This document shows positions 11,089 to 21,993 of a stretch of DNA of 64,000 bases, piece after piece (positions within the stretch are counted from its first letter, which is position 1; every line of letters begins with the position of its first letter). The notes under the pieces were generated by a model that saw nothing but the letters and a program-made list of their open reading frames with translations, was not told where the DNA came from and made no database searches. A program made the translations under genes and the position numbers. The DNA comes from Zanthoxylum bungeanum (taxonomy: Eukaryota > Streptophyta > Magnoliopsida > Sapindales > Rutaceae): contig SKCR01032788.1 in NCBI GenBank assembly GCA_019454045.1, positions 21,016 to 85,015 on the forward strand, read 5' to 3'.

Positions 11089-14000
11089 AGGATTCGTCCT
11101 TGAATTCCTTCTGGGGCTTAACTTGTAGATTTGTCTGGTCGAGGATATCTGTGTCTCTGTTTATCCTTATCTTCCTTAATTTCCTTTCTGAATTTCTGTT
11201 CAAAATATTAATATTAAAACCTCTGGAAATCTCTAGTCATACCTGTACATACTACTCCGAGTTCGTGGGCCTTAATGAATAATTTCTTGACTTACTGACT
11301 GAAAGGTAATTCCTTAATCTTATTCCATGATCCTTTGTTCAGTACTCTACATTTATCTTCACACTACCACTATGTCTACATCTTACAGAAACTTTATCAT
11401 TTCTAAAATTGTACTTCCACTAATACCTCTTACCATGATAATAATAATTTCTAGTTATCTTTAGGAAATTTAGTTAACCTTCATGTTTAAGGTATCCCCA
11501 TTGTACTTTATATCATAGCCAATTACCTTCACTTTCCCTTAACTTGTATATACTTCAGGTCGTTAAATTATTCTTCATAATGTAACTACTTAAATGACTT
11601 TATGAGACATATCCCACTAAATATCTTCTTGGCCCCAATCTTAGCTAGCTATTTGATCTTTCTTTTTTCTCTTCACTAAACCTTCGTTACTTATGAGCTT
11701 CTTGTTTTGAGTTCTCATAAATACAACTATTTATAGGTTTAGAACTTCATAACTCATAACTAACCTTTTCATGTACTCTCACTGCCAATCAATGGCTCCC
11801 ATACTAGGATGTTATTTCAGAGTAGTTTTCTCTGGCGATCCTCTCGGTTGGCTAAGGAGTTTGGGTCAAATTATTTATACTAAGCCTAAATTTATGTACC
11901 TTTATGCTAAAAATGGTCTAATTTACTCTTCTGCACCTTTGATTTCTTTGCTGGTACAAGTACAGTTACTGTCTTTTATGTTGACTATTCTTTCTTAGCT
12001 TACTTGTACTCTAAAATGCTCTACCTTTAATTATCCATTAAATTGTATCTTTCTCCCTTTTCTTAATACGAAAAGATTTCAGTCTACCCCAATTATTTTT
12101 TTTTAAAAAAACTTACTATTCCATAGTACCATTGAAAATTTGTCTTATCATTATACACCTCTTTCATTGTTTGTTTGATGTCTATTTTATTATTAACTTT
12201 TCTCAAAAGTTTTACCTCTACCTTTCACCTAATGTCCTTCTTGTCTTTTTATTATTCTTAACTATTTGCGGAATTTCTGGTTCCTTTGTATTTGTCTTTT
12301 ACCTTGAGGAGTATCAACCTTTTCAAATCTCTAGTTATGTCTATGACTGGTTCTTTTGCATTCCAAAATTGCTTAACTACTATTTTTTCTCTTAATCATC
12401 TCTTATAGACTATCTTTCTTCTAAACCTTTTACTTAACCCCAACTTCTCCTCTTTAACACGTTTTTGTACTAAATCTAAAAACTTTTATATTTCGGTCCT
12501 ATTTTTACTGTATATTCGATTTCTCCTGGGAATGTCTTTAAAGTAAAAATCGGGGTCCATCTTTTCTACTATTGTATAACGATGGTTGGGAGGGTGGGGT
12601 GAGTCCTGACGTCTTACTGTTGGTAGTAATCTCAATAGCTTCTCATGCCATGGTTGTACTCATTGTTTACCTATAAGCCTATAACTTTTCGTGTTTACAC
12701 ATCTGTCTTGATTCTCGTACTGAAATTCTTTTGCTGGATACTACCTGAGTTTCCTGCTTCAATTTCACTCTTAATTCTTTTCCGACTATCAATCATACTA
12801 CCACTTTTAGAATCATGCTCTCTAAAAACTCCATTATGTTGCCTCTATATTTCTTTTCACTAGTCATTGTTGCTTGAACGTCTGTAATTATTGCTTACTC
12901 TTTGAATTCTACCATACTTTTTCTAGTATTGCTCATTAGGAAGTTTACTCAGTTTACTTAGATTTCCTCCTTATCTTAATTCCTTGAACTTCTTTCGTCT
13001 CTACTCTTCTAAAAATTCAATCTACTTCGATTGCTTAGGACTCCTCTATTAAATCTTTAGTTTAGGTACTAGTCCCTTACTAGTTCTTTCACCATAATTC
13101 AATGAGATTTTTTATATGATATCTTTCTGAGAATTGTTCTCGTTGGTTTCTTACTTTTCTGAGTCTTTGCCTTCTTAAAGGTTCCCAATTCAATAATAAT
13201 TTCGAGATTTTGCTTTATTTTTCATGTTTTCATATTATTCTATCTTATATAAAAATATTGTTGTCCTATGATTCTTATTTATGTCCTATTGCACTCGTTG
13301 GCTCGGCAATCTAGCTATCTCATAATCTATCTACCATGTCAAATACGCTTCTTTACTGGTTTTTTTCCTTGCTGGGCTCTAAGTAGAGAAGTGTGTACAT
13401 ACATTCCATAGGGATATGTGAATCTGCTTTTTTTATTATTTTCATAAACTTGGTGACAATCTAGTTAGGTGTCCAAAAGCTTACTTAGAGTTTGAGGCTT
13501 CTAAAAGGAAAAATTATCATTCATTTCTTTGAAAACTGCTTCAACTATATCATGTTTTAGGATTCCTCAATTTTCATCACATATCCTGAGGTTTCCACTT
13601 TACATTCCTTCCTTCAAGTTTCATTATCTATATTACTATATGTATTGAACTCTTTTGTTACTGTCTGCATCCTATATATCTTCTTTCCTTATCTCTTGGT
13701 TCTAGACTGAGGTGTTAAGACTAGTATTGATTCCCTTTTCTGGGCTTCTTCCTAAAATTATGTTCTTGCTCTTACTATAGCCTACAACTATATCATTTAG
13801 CCTTGTTGTTCGTAAGGGTACTTTTATTAACTCTTGAATATCTCCAATTTCATGGGTCTGAACCTTTTATTCTTTCACAATTTTCCTACCAAATTCATTA
13901 CTTTTGTCTTTTAATACTAATGTTATGGGAACTGGGCTTCATACTATTATCTCTTTCTATGCTGGCATAGACTGGGACAAATATTCTACTCCTCTATGGA

Positions 14001-15028
14001 TGTCGACATCTCTCGTTCTGGTACTCTTATGTCCTGGTAAAGTCTATTACTCATGTAAGAATGGTATGAGATAGACTTCGTCAAGACGACCTCCTTAATC
14101 GATATCACCAAGAAATGTGATTCTAGGTAGCTCAGGGTCGTATCTATGTTAGATTTCTTAGGGGTAAGGTAATTAATCCTTTTTGCTATCAACCTTTATT
14201 TGCTTACTTGCGAACCTGAGTTTGGGTCTAAAATCTTTACATCCTATTGGCATCTCTTATCCACTTCTCATTCTGATTTCTTGCTTCTTTTATATTTCTG
14301 TGTATTCTTCATTGCTTAGGAAACTTGTTACCTATAAGAGGCATTCATGGCTATTAGATATACTTGAAGAAATTTTCTGATGAGAGAATGAGTCTTACTA
14401 GAAAAGAAAGAATTTTACGAGAAATGAAGGAACTGTACCTAGGTTTTTCTCTTACTCAGACTTATTATATTCTTTTTCTTTAGTACTAAAGGTTATGGTC
14501 TTCCTTATTCATTTCTTTCTATATCTTTACCTCTAATTTATTCTGATTCCTTAAGCATCTGTATTTTATCCTTTACCTTTCTTTCTAGCTTTTCTTTCCC
14601 TTTCTACTACCATGGGTAAGTATCCTTAGAACTTTGCTATCTGATTTTATCTCTTTACTTTTCTTTATCTCTGGCTGCTTAAACATCTATACATCCTTCC
14701 TTACTTCTTATAACTTTCTTTTCCCACTCCTTTGGGTAACTATTCTTAGAAATTTACTATTTTTTCTCCCAACTTGTCTTGGGCTTCGACTTAATAAGCC
14801 AGGATTACTACCAAAGAATCCTTAACTAAAACAGGAATTTTGATTACTTTTACTAAGAAGAAAATTCAGATAACTTAGGAGTTCTTACTAACTTGTCTAT
14901 AGAGCTTGAAGACGTACTCAAAGATCAGATACTGGAGAGGTAGTGCCTTATATACTAGTACCTCGGGCATACTACGTATACAAGATCCCAACACTCTACC
15001 CACTGCAGTCACTAACTCCCTAGACCAT
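11089..15028 (-). other. Body of the LTR element, no recognisable genes
   Basis: About 3.9 kb is strongly C/T-biased on the + strand, hence purine-rich on the element's strand. I looked for protease DTG/DSG, RT xxDD, integrase and zinc-knuckle motifs in all frames of the available translations and found none. Open frames of 60-90 codons in both directions are hydrophobic or low-complexity and share no family signature. Confidence 0.6.
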
Positions 15029-15040
15029 GCTCTGAAACCA
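15029..15040 (-). other. Primer-binding site, initiator tRNA-Met type
   Basis: On the - strand it reads TGGTTTCAGAGC, four bases after the LTR end. The canonical site complementary to plant initiator tRNA-Met is TGGTATCAGAGC, so there is one mismatch. Confidence 0.75.
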
Positions 15041-15764
15041 TCTTTGTAGCATCCTCAATCCGAGAGATGTTACTGGCAGGGAATAGGATGTACTATTCCC
15101 CTGAGCCTCTGGCTTTCTAACCATGAACAAAACTAATACTCTTTCTTAATCCAGAATTTCATGTATGGGACCATTGCCCAAAACAAACAACATGATATGC
15201 AAACTCAACATTAATAACTGTATACTCGACAACATTTGCTTTTACAACTTTTATTGATAAATATTTTAACTTTATACAACGACTGACACAATTCCCATGA
15301 CTTCTCTTTGACTCTGACTGGACTCACTCTCTTTGATTTGATATGGTAGACTCCATACCCTAGTGGTTTCCATCAGTATCCATCCTCTCGAGGTCGTCAT
15401 ACGAGAATACCTGTAAAATAATGAAATTTGGAGTATGGGTTAGACCGTTTGAATGATCTAAGTGAATGGACGTTTTAAAACGAAACTGAAATACTATAAT
15501 AAATAATGCTTGGTTCTAAATCCAAAGTCCATTCAGGAAACCATCTTATATGAAACTCTGTTCTTATCTAAAAAAACTCTAGACATTTTTCTTGAAATAT
15601 TGTCTGAAAACTCTTTTGTAACACTTATCTTTTCTGAAAGTCTCTTATAAATCTGAAGTTTCTGAAAACATTTCTTTTTAGAATACTTCTCTTTGGAAAC
15701 TAACTCTGAAAACTGTACCTGAAAACTATTTCTAAAAACTGATCCTTGTCCTTGAAAAACTTGA

Positions 15765-16065
15765 CGTATGGGGGCGTTACGTATCGTCGTCCCCCCATAC
15801 GCCTAACTATAGCCAAGAGTGCAAATCCATGACTTTGGAGTGTTACATATTACCATCCCCCAAAGCATGCCACTCATGTTCCTGAAAATAGTGGTCTTGG
15901 GGCGTTACGTATCGTTGTCCCCCAAGCCACTGAACTAGAACTGGGGGTGCGAATCCATGCTACCCTTCAAGCTCTGAATCTAGGATCTAGGGGCATCTGT
16001 CATCCCTAGTCATGATCTAGGATCTGGGGGCATTAAGTATCGTCGTCCCCCCAGTCCTCTATATG
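15765..16065. repeat. Array of GGGGGCG...CGTCCCCCC hairpins
   Basis: Similar inverted-repeat units lie near 15768-15800, 15834-15866, 15896-15930 and 16020-16055, with a weaker one near 15978-16010. Each has a G run, then TTACGTATCGTCGT or a variant, then a C run complementary to the first. Spacing is roughly 40-85 bp. Confidence 0.75.
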
Positions 16066-16407
16066 TGCACATGTCATCCGTAAATTCCATGTCTATTTCA
16101 AGTTACATACTGATGTGGGTTTTTCCCCAATGCCTCGAAAATCATAAAATCATACTTTGAAAATATTTCTTTCTCAAACGTATCTTAAAACATGATCTTT
16201 AATGAAATAACTGTAATATAATCAACTAATGCCCTAGAAGCGTAAAAGTAAATCTGATATGTAAAATAACTTAATAAAAGTTAACTTTAAAGAAGAGTGT
16301 TCACTCACTGATTTGGAGTCTCGCTAACCTTACTTCACTTTACTGAATAAACTTGTGGTTCCTGCGATGATCTATAATTGATAATCTCGATTAGAAGATG
16401 GAGTACA

Positions 16408-16455
<48 letters not shown>
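16408..16455. repeat. TA dinucleotide repeat
   Basis: About 24 uninterrupted TA units. The equivalent place in the sister LTR (near 9778) has only a short TATATATA. It is therefore a post-insertion expansion. Confidence 0.95.
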
Positions 16456-16457
<2 letters not shown>

Positions 16458-17215
16458 GAATCAAGCTAAGTTTTCTTATTCAAGTAAGTGCTATCACTTC
16501 GTGGCATATCGTACTTATATCATGATGTAATATATACATACGAGTTGATACGAGACCCTTAGAGTGACCTCTAACATGCTAGGGTGAAACCGAAATGGTT
16601 GCCAAGCCTTTTTCTCCTTTGTTTCTTTTTCCCTCTTCTCTCTTTCTTCTTCTTCTTATCTTCTTCTTTTTCTTCTCTTCTTCCTCTTCTACTTCTTCTT
16701 CTCTTCGTCTTATTCTTTCTCATGCTCACGTTTCTTTCTCTTTCTCTAGAAAATTTCATTTTAGGATGTGGGAATAGTATCCACCTTTTATACTAGGGGC
16801 AACTTATAATTTTCACCTTTGAAGAAATGTGTAGAAACTTTGAGAAAATTTGAGATTTCTCTAGATAGGACCGAGTACTATTCATTCAGATTTTTAATCT
16901 GTATTTTCAACCCATTTCGGGTTCTAATTTGGAAAAATGTTAGACGTGAAAGTTGTAGGTCTCAATCTCAGCTTTCCGATGATATAAAATTCATAAAACT
17001 TGAAGTTTGTATGAGAAAGTTATGGCCCAATACCATGGGCTGTCCGAAGTGGAACATCGTTTCATCTAGTATCGGAATCTCGAAAAAAAATTTGATCACT
17101 CCGAAAGTCATGTCATGAGAGTATATGTGTTCAAACATAATTCATATTATGATAGACTCATCCCACAGTGTAACAATAGTCGGGATTTCAGTAGTCAGAA
17201 TTTTTGTTCGTTACA

Positions 17216-17892
17216 TATCCGCGAGATTATTCAAGGCTGTCAAACATGTTTTAGTGAATGTTTTCCCGATGTTATTCCAATGCCTTTGAAAGAATAAAGT
17301 CAGGAGCCCATCCAATCCATGAGCTTTGGTAGGGTACATGTCCTTGATAGCGTCATGGATATTCTCAGCTGTAAACGACAGTTTCAAGATCATGATCATT
17401 TCTGTCATCGTCTTGTTTGAGATTCCATCAAGAGCAGCCATCATTTGTTCATTAGTTGGACCAGTGGTCTTGAACAATTTCATGAAGTATTGACAGATGA
17501 CACCCTCAACTTGTTTTTCATCACTGACCCAATCTTCTTGTTTATTCAAGATCCCATTTATCTCATTTCTTCTCCTTTTATCTGAGGCTTAGTCATTGAA
17601 AAACTTTGTGTTCATATCCTCTGCCTTTAACCATGCCACCCTCGATCTCAGCTTCCAAAAAGCTGATCTTCCTGCAGATAAAAATTCAGCCTCATCTCTA
17701 AGTCCCTTATCCTTTAATGATCCCTATTTTACTTACTTCATTCCAGTTTCCACTTCAACTTTCCGACCTCATCTTTCCTTCCCCTAAACTCACTCTCACT
17801 CCATCTCTTGAGTTGAACATGAGTCTTCTCTACTCTTTCATTGAAACTCAGACTCGAGTTCAAGTTATTATACTCTCCATCTCCAAGCCAGC
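17216..17892 (-). pseudogene. LINE (L1-type) pol fragment, right piece
   Basis: The - strand frame contains several plant LINE linker and RT landmarks. These are a SRVAWLKAEDMNTKFF block near 17590-17660, a stop within ND*AS, and the KQVEGVICQYFMKLF region. Further on come DMYPTKAHGLDGLLTLFFQ (family PxKAPGPDG) and ALNNLAD. The frame 17211-17549 is open, and upstream parts carry stops. The fragment is cut on the left by the 8-kb LTR element and on the right by the LTR at 17893. It lacks endonuclease, the RT catalytic YxDD part and the 3' end. Confidence 0.9.
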
Positions 17893-18241
17893 TGTAGATG
17901 TTGCATTTTTATGCATAGCCCGATTATGAGTCTCTTATGAAGACACCCCTAAAAGTTAGGAAATTTGAAATATGAGTGCTAATAAAGGAAAGAAACTCCA
18001 AGAAATTCTGAAAATACAACTAAAAGTCAGTTGTACATCATCTATGACTGGCTTACCTTCTTTCTAACTAGAAAATCCAGCCGAATATACACTAAAAATC
18101 CTAAATCTGGCAAGACAAGTCATAACTGTCATTGAATCTGCAGATTCTCAGTTACTGAAGTCACAGTATCTGATTATAGCATGTCGGATATGCAATTCAA
18201 ATTAACATCCAGCCGAATATGTTTTAAAGTGGTCAACGTAC

Positions 18242-20173
18242 TGTTGCACAAATATGACCCATAGCATCACTATTTGTACATAACATTGTGTTGTTGTACA
18301 AATAAACTATGTGTTAAAGGAAATTGCTCTTTTATCATTTGTAATTAGATACCGGGATATATAAATGATAAAAGTCCATATGATTAGTACCAGATTAATA
18401 AGATATGAGACAATATTAATCCACTAAGGTTTAATCATTAAATATCCCTAGTCGTAGTATTATCGAGACTGGACATCGATAATGTGGAATAGGCTAGTAT
18501 TGCACTTGTGCGCATTATGGAGGCATAATGGAATAGTTCTTATATATTTGGGTATTGGATACTCATGCAAGTGTAATAGGAGGTTCTGTTTACCGATGGT
18601 ACGGAAATAGCTTCGCTCTGGATAGACCCATCGGAATCCTATTGGTAGTATGACTATGTGTCTATGGGAATCCGAATCAGGGTAGGTGTATTTGGTCTTA
18701 ACCTGAGACTTGCATCGCTAATACTTGTGACAATCAGTATACTTTGGTTTTGGTCTTCCGGGGCTTTAACAGGTTCTATGTATACTGAGAATCGTAGTGT
18801 ATTGGATGTGATGTCAAGATGGAAGTATCACTTCAGTCATATGGAGATGATGATCACGCATGATACGGAACTAGTACTCTTTAGTACTGCAGTCATCGGG
18901 ATAATATGACTAGGTCATGATTATCCGATTATAGAGACTTTACCAGAGATCCGATATATGCTTCGTATGGGGCAGACACAATTCCAGCCCTAGGCCTAGC
19001 ATGTGATATCGATACTGGATCGTAATACGCAATACTACGTATGCTACGCCTGACAAAGATTATATATTCCTTTAAAGAATATTTCTGGAGAATTGGGTAG
19101 GCACGATGCTTTGCTAGAAGCCAACCATGTCTTGTAAATCGGTAAGAACGTGGTACCGGGTACGCACGTATTCGGATAGTCCGATGACCGTATTTACTGC
19201 CAACATATCCAGGGATCTCTTGGGTCGCCTCCCAAAGATTCACCGATGATGTTTGACTCGAACAGAATTAATCTGGGATTAATTATGAGAGAGAGAAAAT
19301 TAATCTGGGATTAATTACGGCAATAATTAATCTGGGATTAATTAACATAGAAAGAATTAATCTGGGATTAATTGCGTCGAGAATTTATATGGGATTAAAT
19401 TCGTCGAGATGAGAGAACGCGATTAATTTAGAATTAATCGGTAAAGTAAATTTAATAGTGAAATTAGATTTTACTATTTAATTTATTTAATTGGGCTAAA
19501 ATAATATATTAGATATATTAAATGAAATTAGATTTCAAAGCGGAATTAAAGTTAGATTTTAATTCAAGCGAACGAATTATTTTAGAATTAATTCGTAAGC
19601 GACTTTCGTAATAATTTTGCAAGGCATTATTATTTAATTAAATTAGATTTAATTATGTCGCGACGGAAAGTTCGTTTAATCGGATTAAACGAACCCAGGC
19701 CCAAAGTGTGTTGGAGAAGCCAGCTTAAATTTTGAATTTAATTGTGGTGGGACCCACAACTTACATCAAATGTCTTAAGCTTGATGTGAGTAGTTGGCTT
19801 GCATTTAATGAATTATTTTTCATTCACACCAACTTAGTTTTTGGAAAACATAACACACCAATTTTTGAAATTGAAGACAATTATTCCTCTCTCTTCTACC
19901 TCACAAAAACTGTGAGCCTCTCTCCATGGAAGACATTTTTGTTCTTCAAAATTTGTTCTTGCTAGCACATAAGGAGTCAAAAGAAGGTGATAGGGAGACT
20001 CACCCGAGAGTTTGGAACTCGATCTCAAGCTCCGAAGCTTTCAACGCATCAAATACATGGAAAAAGTTTTGAAATCTCCTCAACCAATCAATGTGAGTAT
20101 TCCGCAACTCTCTTGATAATTCACACACGAATCACTCTTAGATGATCTTGGAATGTTCTAGGAACACTAACAC
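18242..20173 (+). mobile_element. Solo LTR A of the TGTTGGACAGTTATGACCC family
   Basis: It starts TGTTGCACAAATATGACCCA and ends CACTAACA. The flanks are CGTAC (18237-18241) and CATAC (20174-20178), a 5-bp target site duplication with one CpG-type change. Full-length relatives are at 25546-27588 (-) and 48636-50638 (+, with internal region). Shared blocks include CATCGATAATG, GATGGTACGG, the GGCAGACAC region and the AATTAATCTGGGATTAATT repeats. No internal retrotransposon sequence adjoins it. Confidence 0.85.
19262..19440. repeat. Repeated palindrome AATTAATCTGGGATTAATT in solo LTR A
   Basis: Four near-identical copies of ATTAATCTGGGATTAATT lie between 19267 and 19372, followed by two decayed ones. 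Each is an inverted repeat around TGG. The relatives carry fewer copies: about two near 26490-26545 and two or three near 49682-49796. Confidence 0.85.
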
Positions 20174-21766
20174 ATACGTGCAAATTTTCAAGACTAAAGT
20201 AACAGACTGATTAATACCCGATCAAATTTATATTTCAAATTAAACATCTACTCGAATATAGATCGAACATTACATATTCTAGTAACTCCAAACAGGGAGG
20301 AGACTAAGGAGGGATTCTTTATCCATGTCTATTCTCAGATCCCTCCCTAACACTATAAAATGAGGGCTTATCACCCTCACAAAGGAGTCGGAATCAATTA
20401 CCAAAAAAACCATGCTGAAATCATTCTAAAACCGTCGAAAGAGAAAGAAGCAAACACCCATTATTGGAGTTTCATACTTCTTGAAGTGAATCTAGAAATC
20501 ACCCAGCTTTCATAGGCATTCTATAAGCTAAACCACAAAGAAAAAGGTACGACCTGAGGGCATCCTTAATCTCAATCTCATGATCTATTTTCTTTATTTT
20601 CATAGTGTATTCAATCAGAATAGAAACATATTCGGCCAGACATGGACATTACTAAACACATATTCGGCACATAATAATCATGTTCGGTCTGGCTTTAGAT
20701 ATGCACCTTATATTTTGTTACATGCATGCGCTAATGTCTCTTTCATTACTATTTCATCTGTTTTTATATCTGTTTTTTTGTTACCTTATTATCGTTTACC
20801 CATCATGTTTATTATTCTTTTATGTTCTTGCATGTTCAGTTGTTTTATACATGCTTTTGTTATTTCTGATCCATGAAGAATGTCCAGTCAAACCTATGCC
20901 ATATCCGACCGAACATTCCCGAGACATATATATTCAGCCATGTGATCCCCCTTGGTATATAAAATGGAAATCTGGACGTAAATTCCATTGCCAATTCTGA
21001 ATTGACAGTAATATGATTTGCACTCAAGATACAACTCCACATATCATTGGGAAGATGGCCATTTCATTATTGTTATATTATTTCTAAAATGCATGTTTAA
21101 TGTCCTCTACTTACTACTATGACCATATTAAACATTACTATTATCATTTGGCCTGTTGTTTTATTATTCTTGTAACTCTTTTATGGTGTTTATTGTATCT
21201 GTTATCGTTGGCACATGTTCCTGCATTTCTAGATTACACAGCATGTCCGACCTGACATTATACAAATCTGGGTGGATTTTAATGATGGTATCTGGCCTAC
21301 TATGGCTATATTCGGCTAGGCCTCCACGAGGCCAGGTCCAAGATATGAATTTTTTAATTTGTTTAATTTTTATTTTACCATCATTGTAACATATTTTTTT
21401 TCATTTCCTTTCGTGCTTCATTTATCTATCGCATTTTATTTCTCGTGTTTGCACCCTGTATGTATTATAAACTATTGTCACATGTTACTGCATTATAACA
21501 TATGGCAATACTTCTCTTCAAACCTAAATATTATACTAGCATCAGTAAGGGACCATTCCAAACCCAAACAGGTTTAAGATCGGACCTTGCGTGGGGTGTA
21601 GTGTGGCCTCAAATCATTCTCGAAGTCGCATACTGAGTGGCGACTCTCTTATTCTCTGGTTAGTCTCCCGTGGGGTTATTCGTACTCTCTACGGGTTGCG
21701 AGCCCAATAGTATCGTGGTTGCCGATGTCATAGGCATTGAAGTAGATCTCGTTTTACTCCTACAGA

Positions 21767-21783
21767 TGGTGACTCTACTAGGG
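21767..21783 (+). other. Primer-binding site of the Tat-like element
   Basis: TGGTGACTCTACTAGGG lies two bases after the LTR end. The equivalent in the related element at 63.5 kb reads TGGCGACTCCACGGGG three bases from its LTR. The shared TGGYGACTC core supports both LTR calls. Confidence 0.7.
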
Positions 21784-21993
21784 ATATAGAATCAGCCCCG
21801 AAAAAAATGCCTTGTATTATTTATGGCAAGATTGAGGTTAACCATGTCATCATCATTTGCATACTCTTTTTAACCTCGATGGTATTACATATTGAGAAAT
21901 CGCTTTCATCCAAGGCGGTGGATTGGTATGTAATGATAATCATCACTTGTTGGCACGTATTCTTGGATATTGGTTCATTCATTTGGTTGATTG
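21784..21993 (+). other. Truncated internal leader of the Tat-like element
   Basis: It begins GATATAGAATCAGCCCCGAAA, similar to the GATAGAGAAACGGCCCCGAAA that follows the primer site of the 56.7-64 kb element. No coding sequence is recognised before the next LTR interrupts it at 21994. Confidence 0.5.

Larger units (their letters stand above)
9253..17215 (-). mobile_element. Complete LTR element without recognisable coding, inserted in LINE
   Basis: Both ends are defined. TGTAAC begins at 9253 and GTTACA ends at 17215. The flanking 5-bp sequences are TATCA (9248-9252) and TATCC (17216-17220), a target site duplication with one change. The primer-binding site and polypurine tract place the element on the - strand, with the 5' LTR at 15045-17215 and the 3' LTR at 9253-11074. 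The 4-kb body has no gag or pol motif in any frame that I can find. The architecture fits a large non-autonomous derivative (LARD-like) or a very degraded gypsy element. The TGTAAC end and AGGGGGAATT tract resemble Tekay/Del-type chromoviruses, which is inference. Confidence 0.85.
15045..17215 (-). repeat. 5' LTR of the 9.2-17.2 kb element
   Basis: This LTR is 2171 bp, from TGTAGCATCC to GTTCGTTACA. It includes an extra segment, about 15329-16165, with an array of short hairpins, and a TA run at 16408-16454. It lacks the segment with the GTCGCGAC cluster found in the 3' LTR. Confidence 0.85.
17893..21764 (+). mobile_element. Tat/Ogre-like 5' LTR, interrupted by a solo LTR
   Basis: It starts TGTAGATGTTGCATTTTTATGC and ends CTCCTACA. 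Both ends resemble the reversed LTR at 56730-58093, whose start is TGTAGGCATTGCATTTTTGC. The last 230 bp share AGTAAGGGACCATTCC, the GTGTGGCCT block and the CGACTC...TTATTCTC...GTTTAGTC-type block. A primer-binding site follows it, so it is a 5' LTR. No polypurine tract precedes it, and the left flank is LINE coding sequence. Without the solo LTR at 18242-20173 it would be about 1.93 kb. Confidence 0.75.

Noticed and set aside
11100..14825. Several 60-87-codon open frames rich in Leu, Phe and Ser
   Set aside because: They come from a pyrimidine-rich strand, point in the direction opposite to the element and show no family motif.
18658..18909. Open frames such as 18658-18909 and 26955-27251 that resemble each other
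   Set aside because: They match because they lie in copies of the same LTR family, in opposite orientations. LTRs of this family are non-coding.
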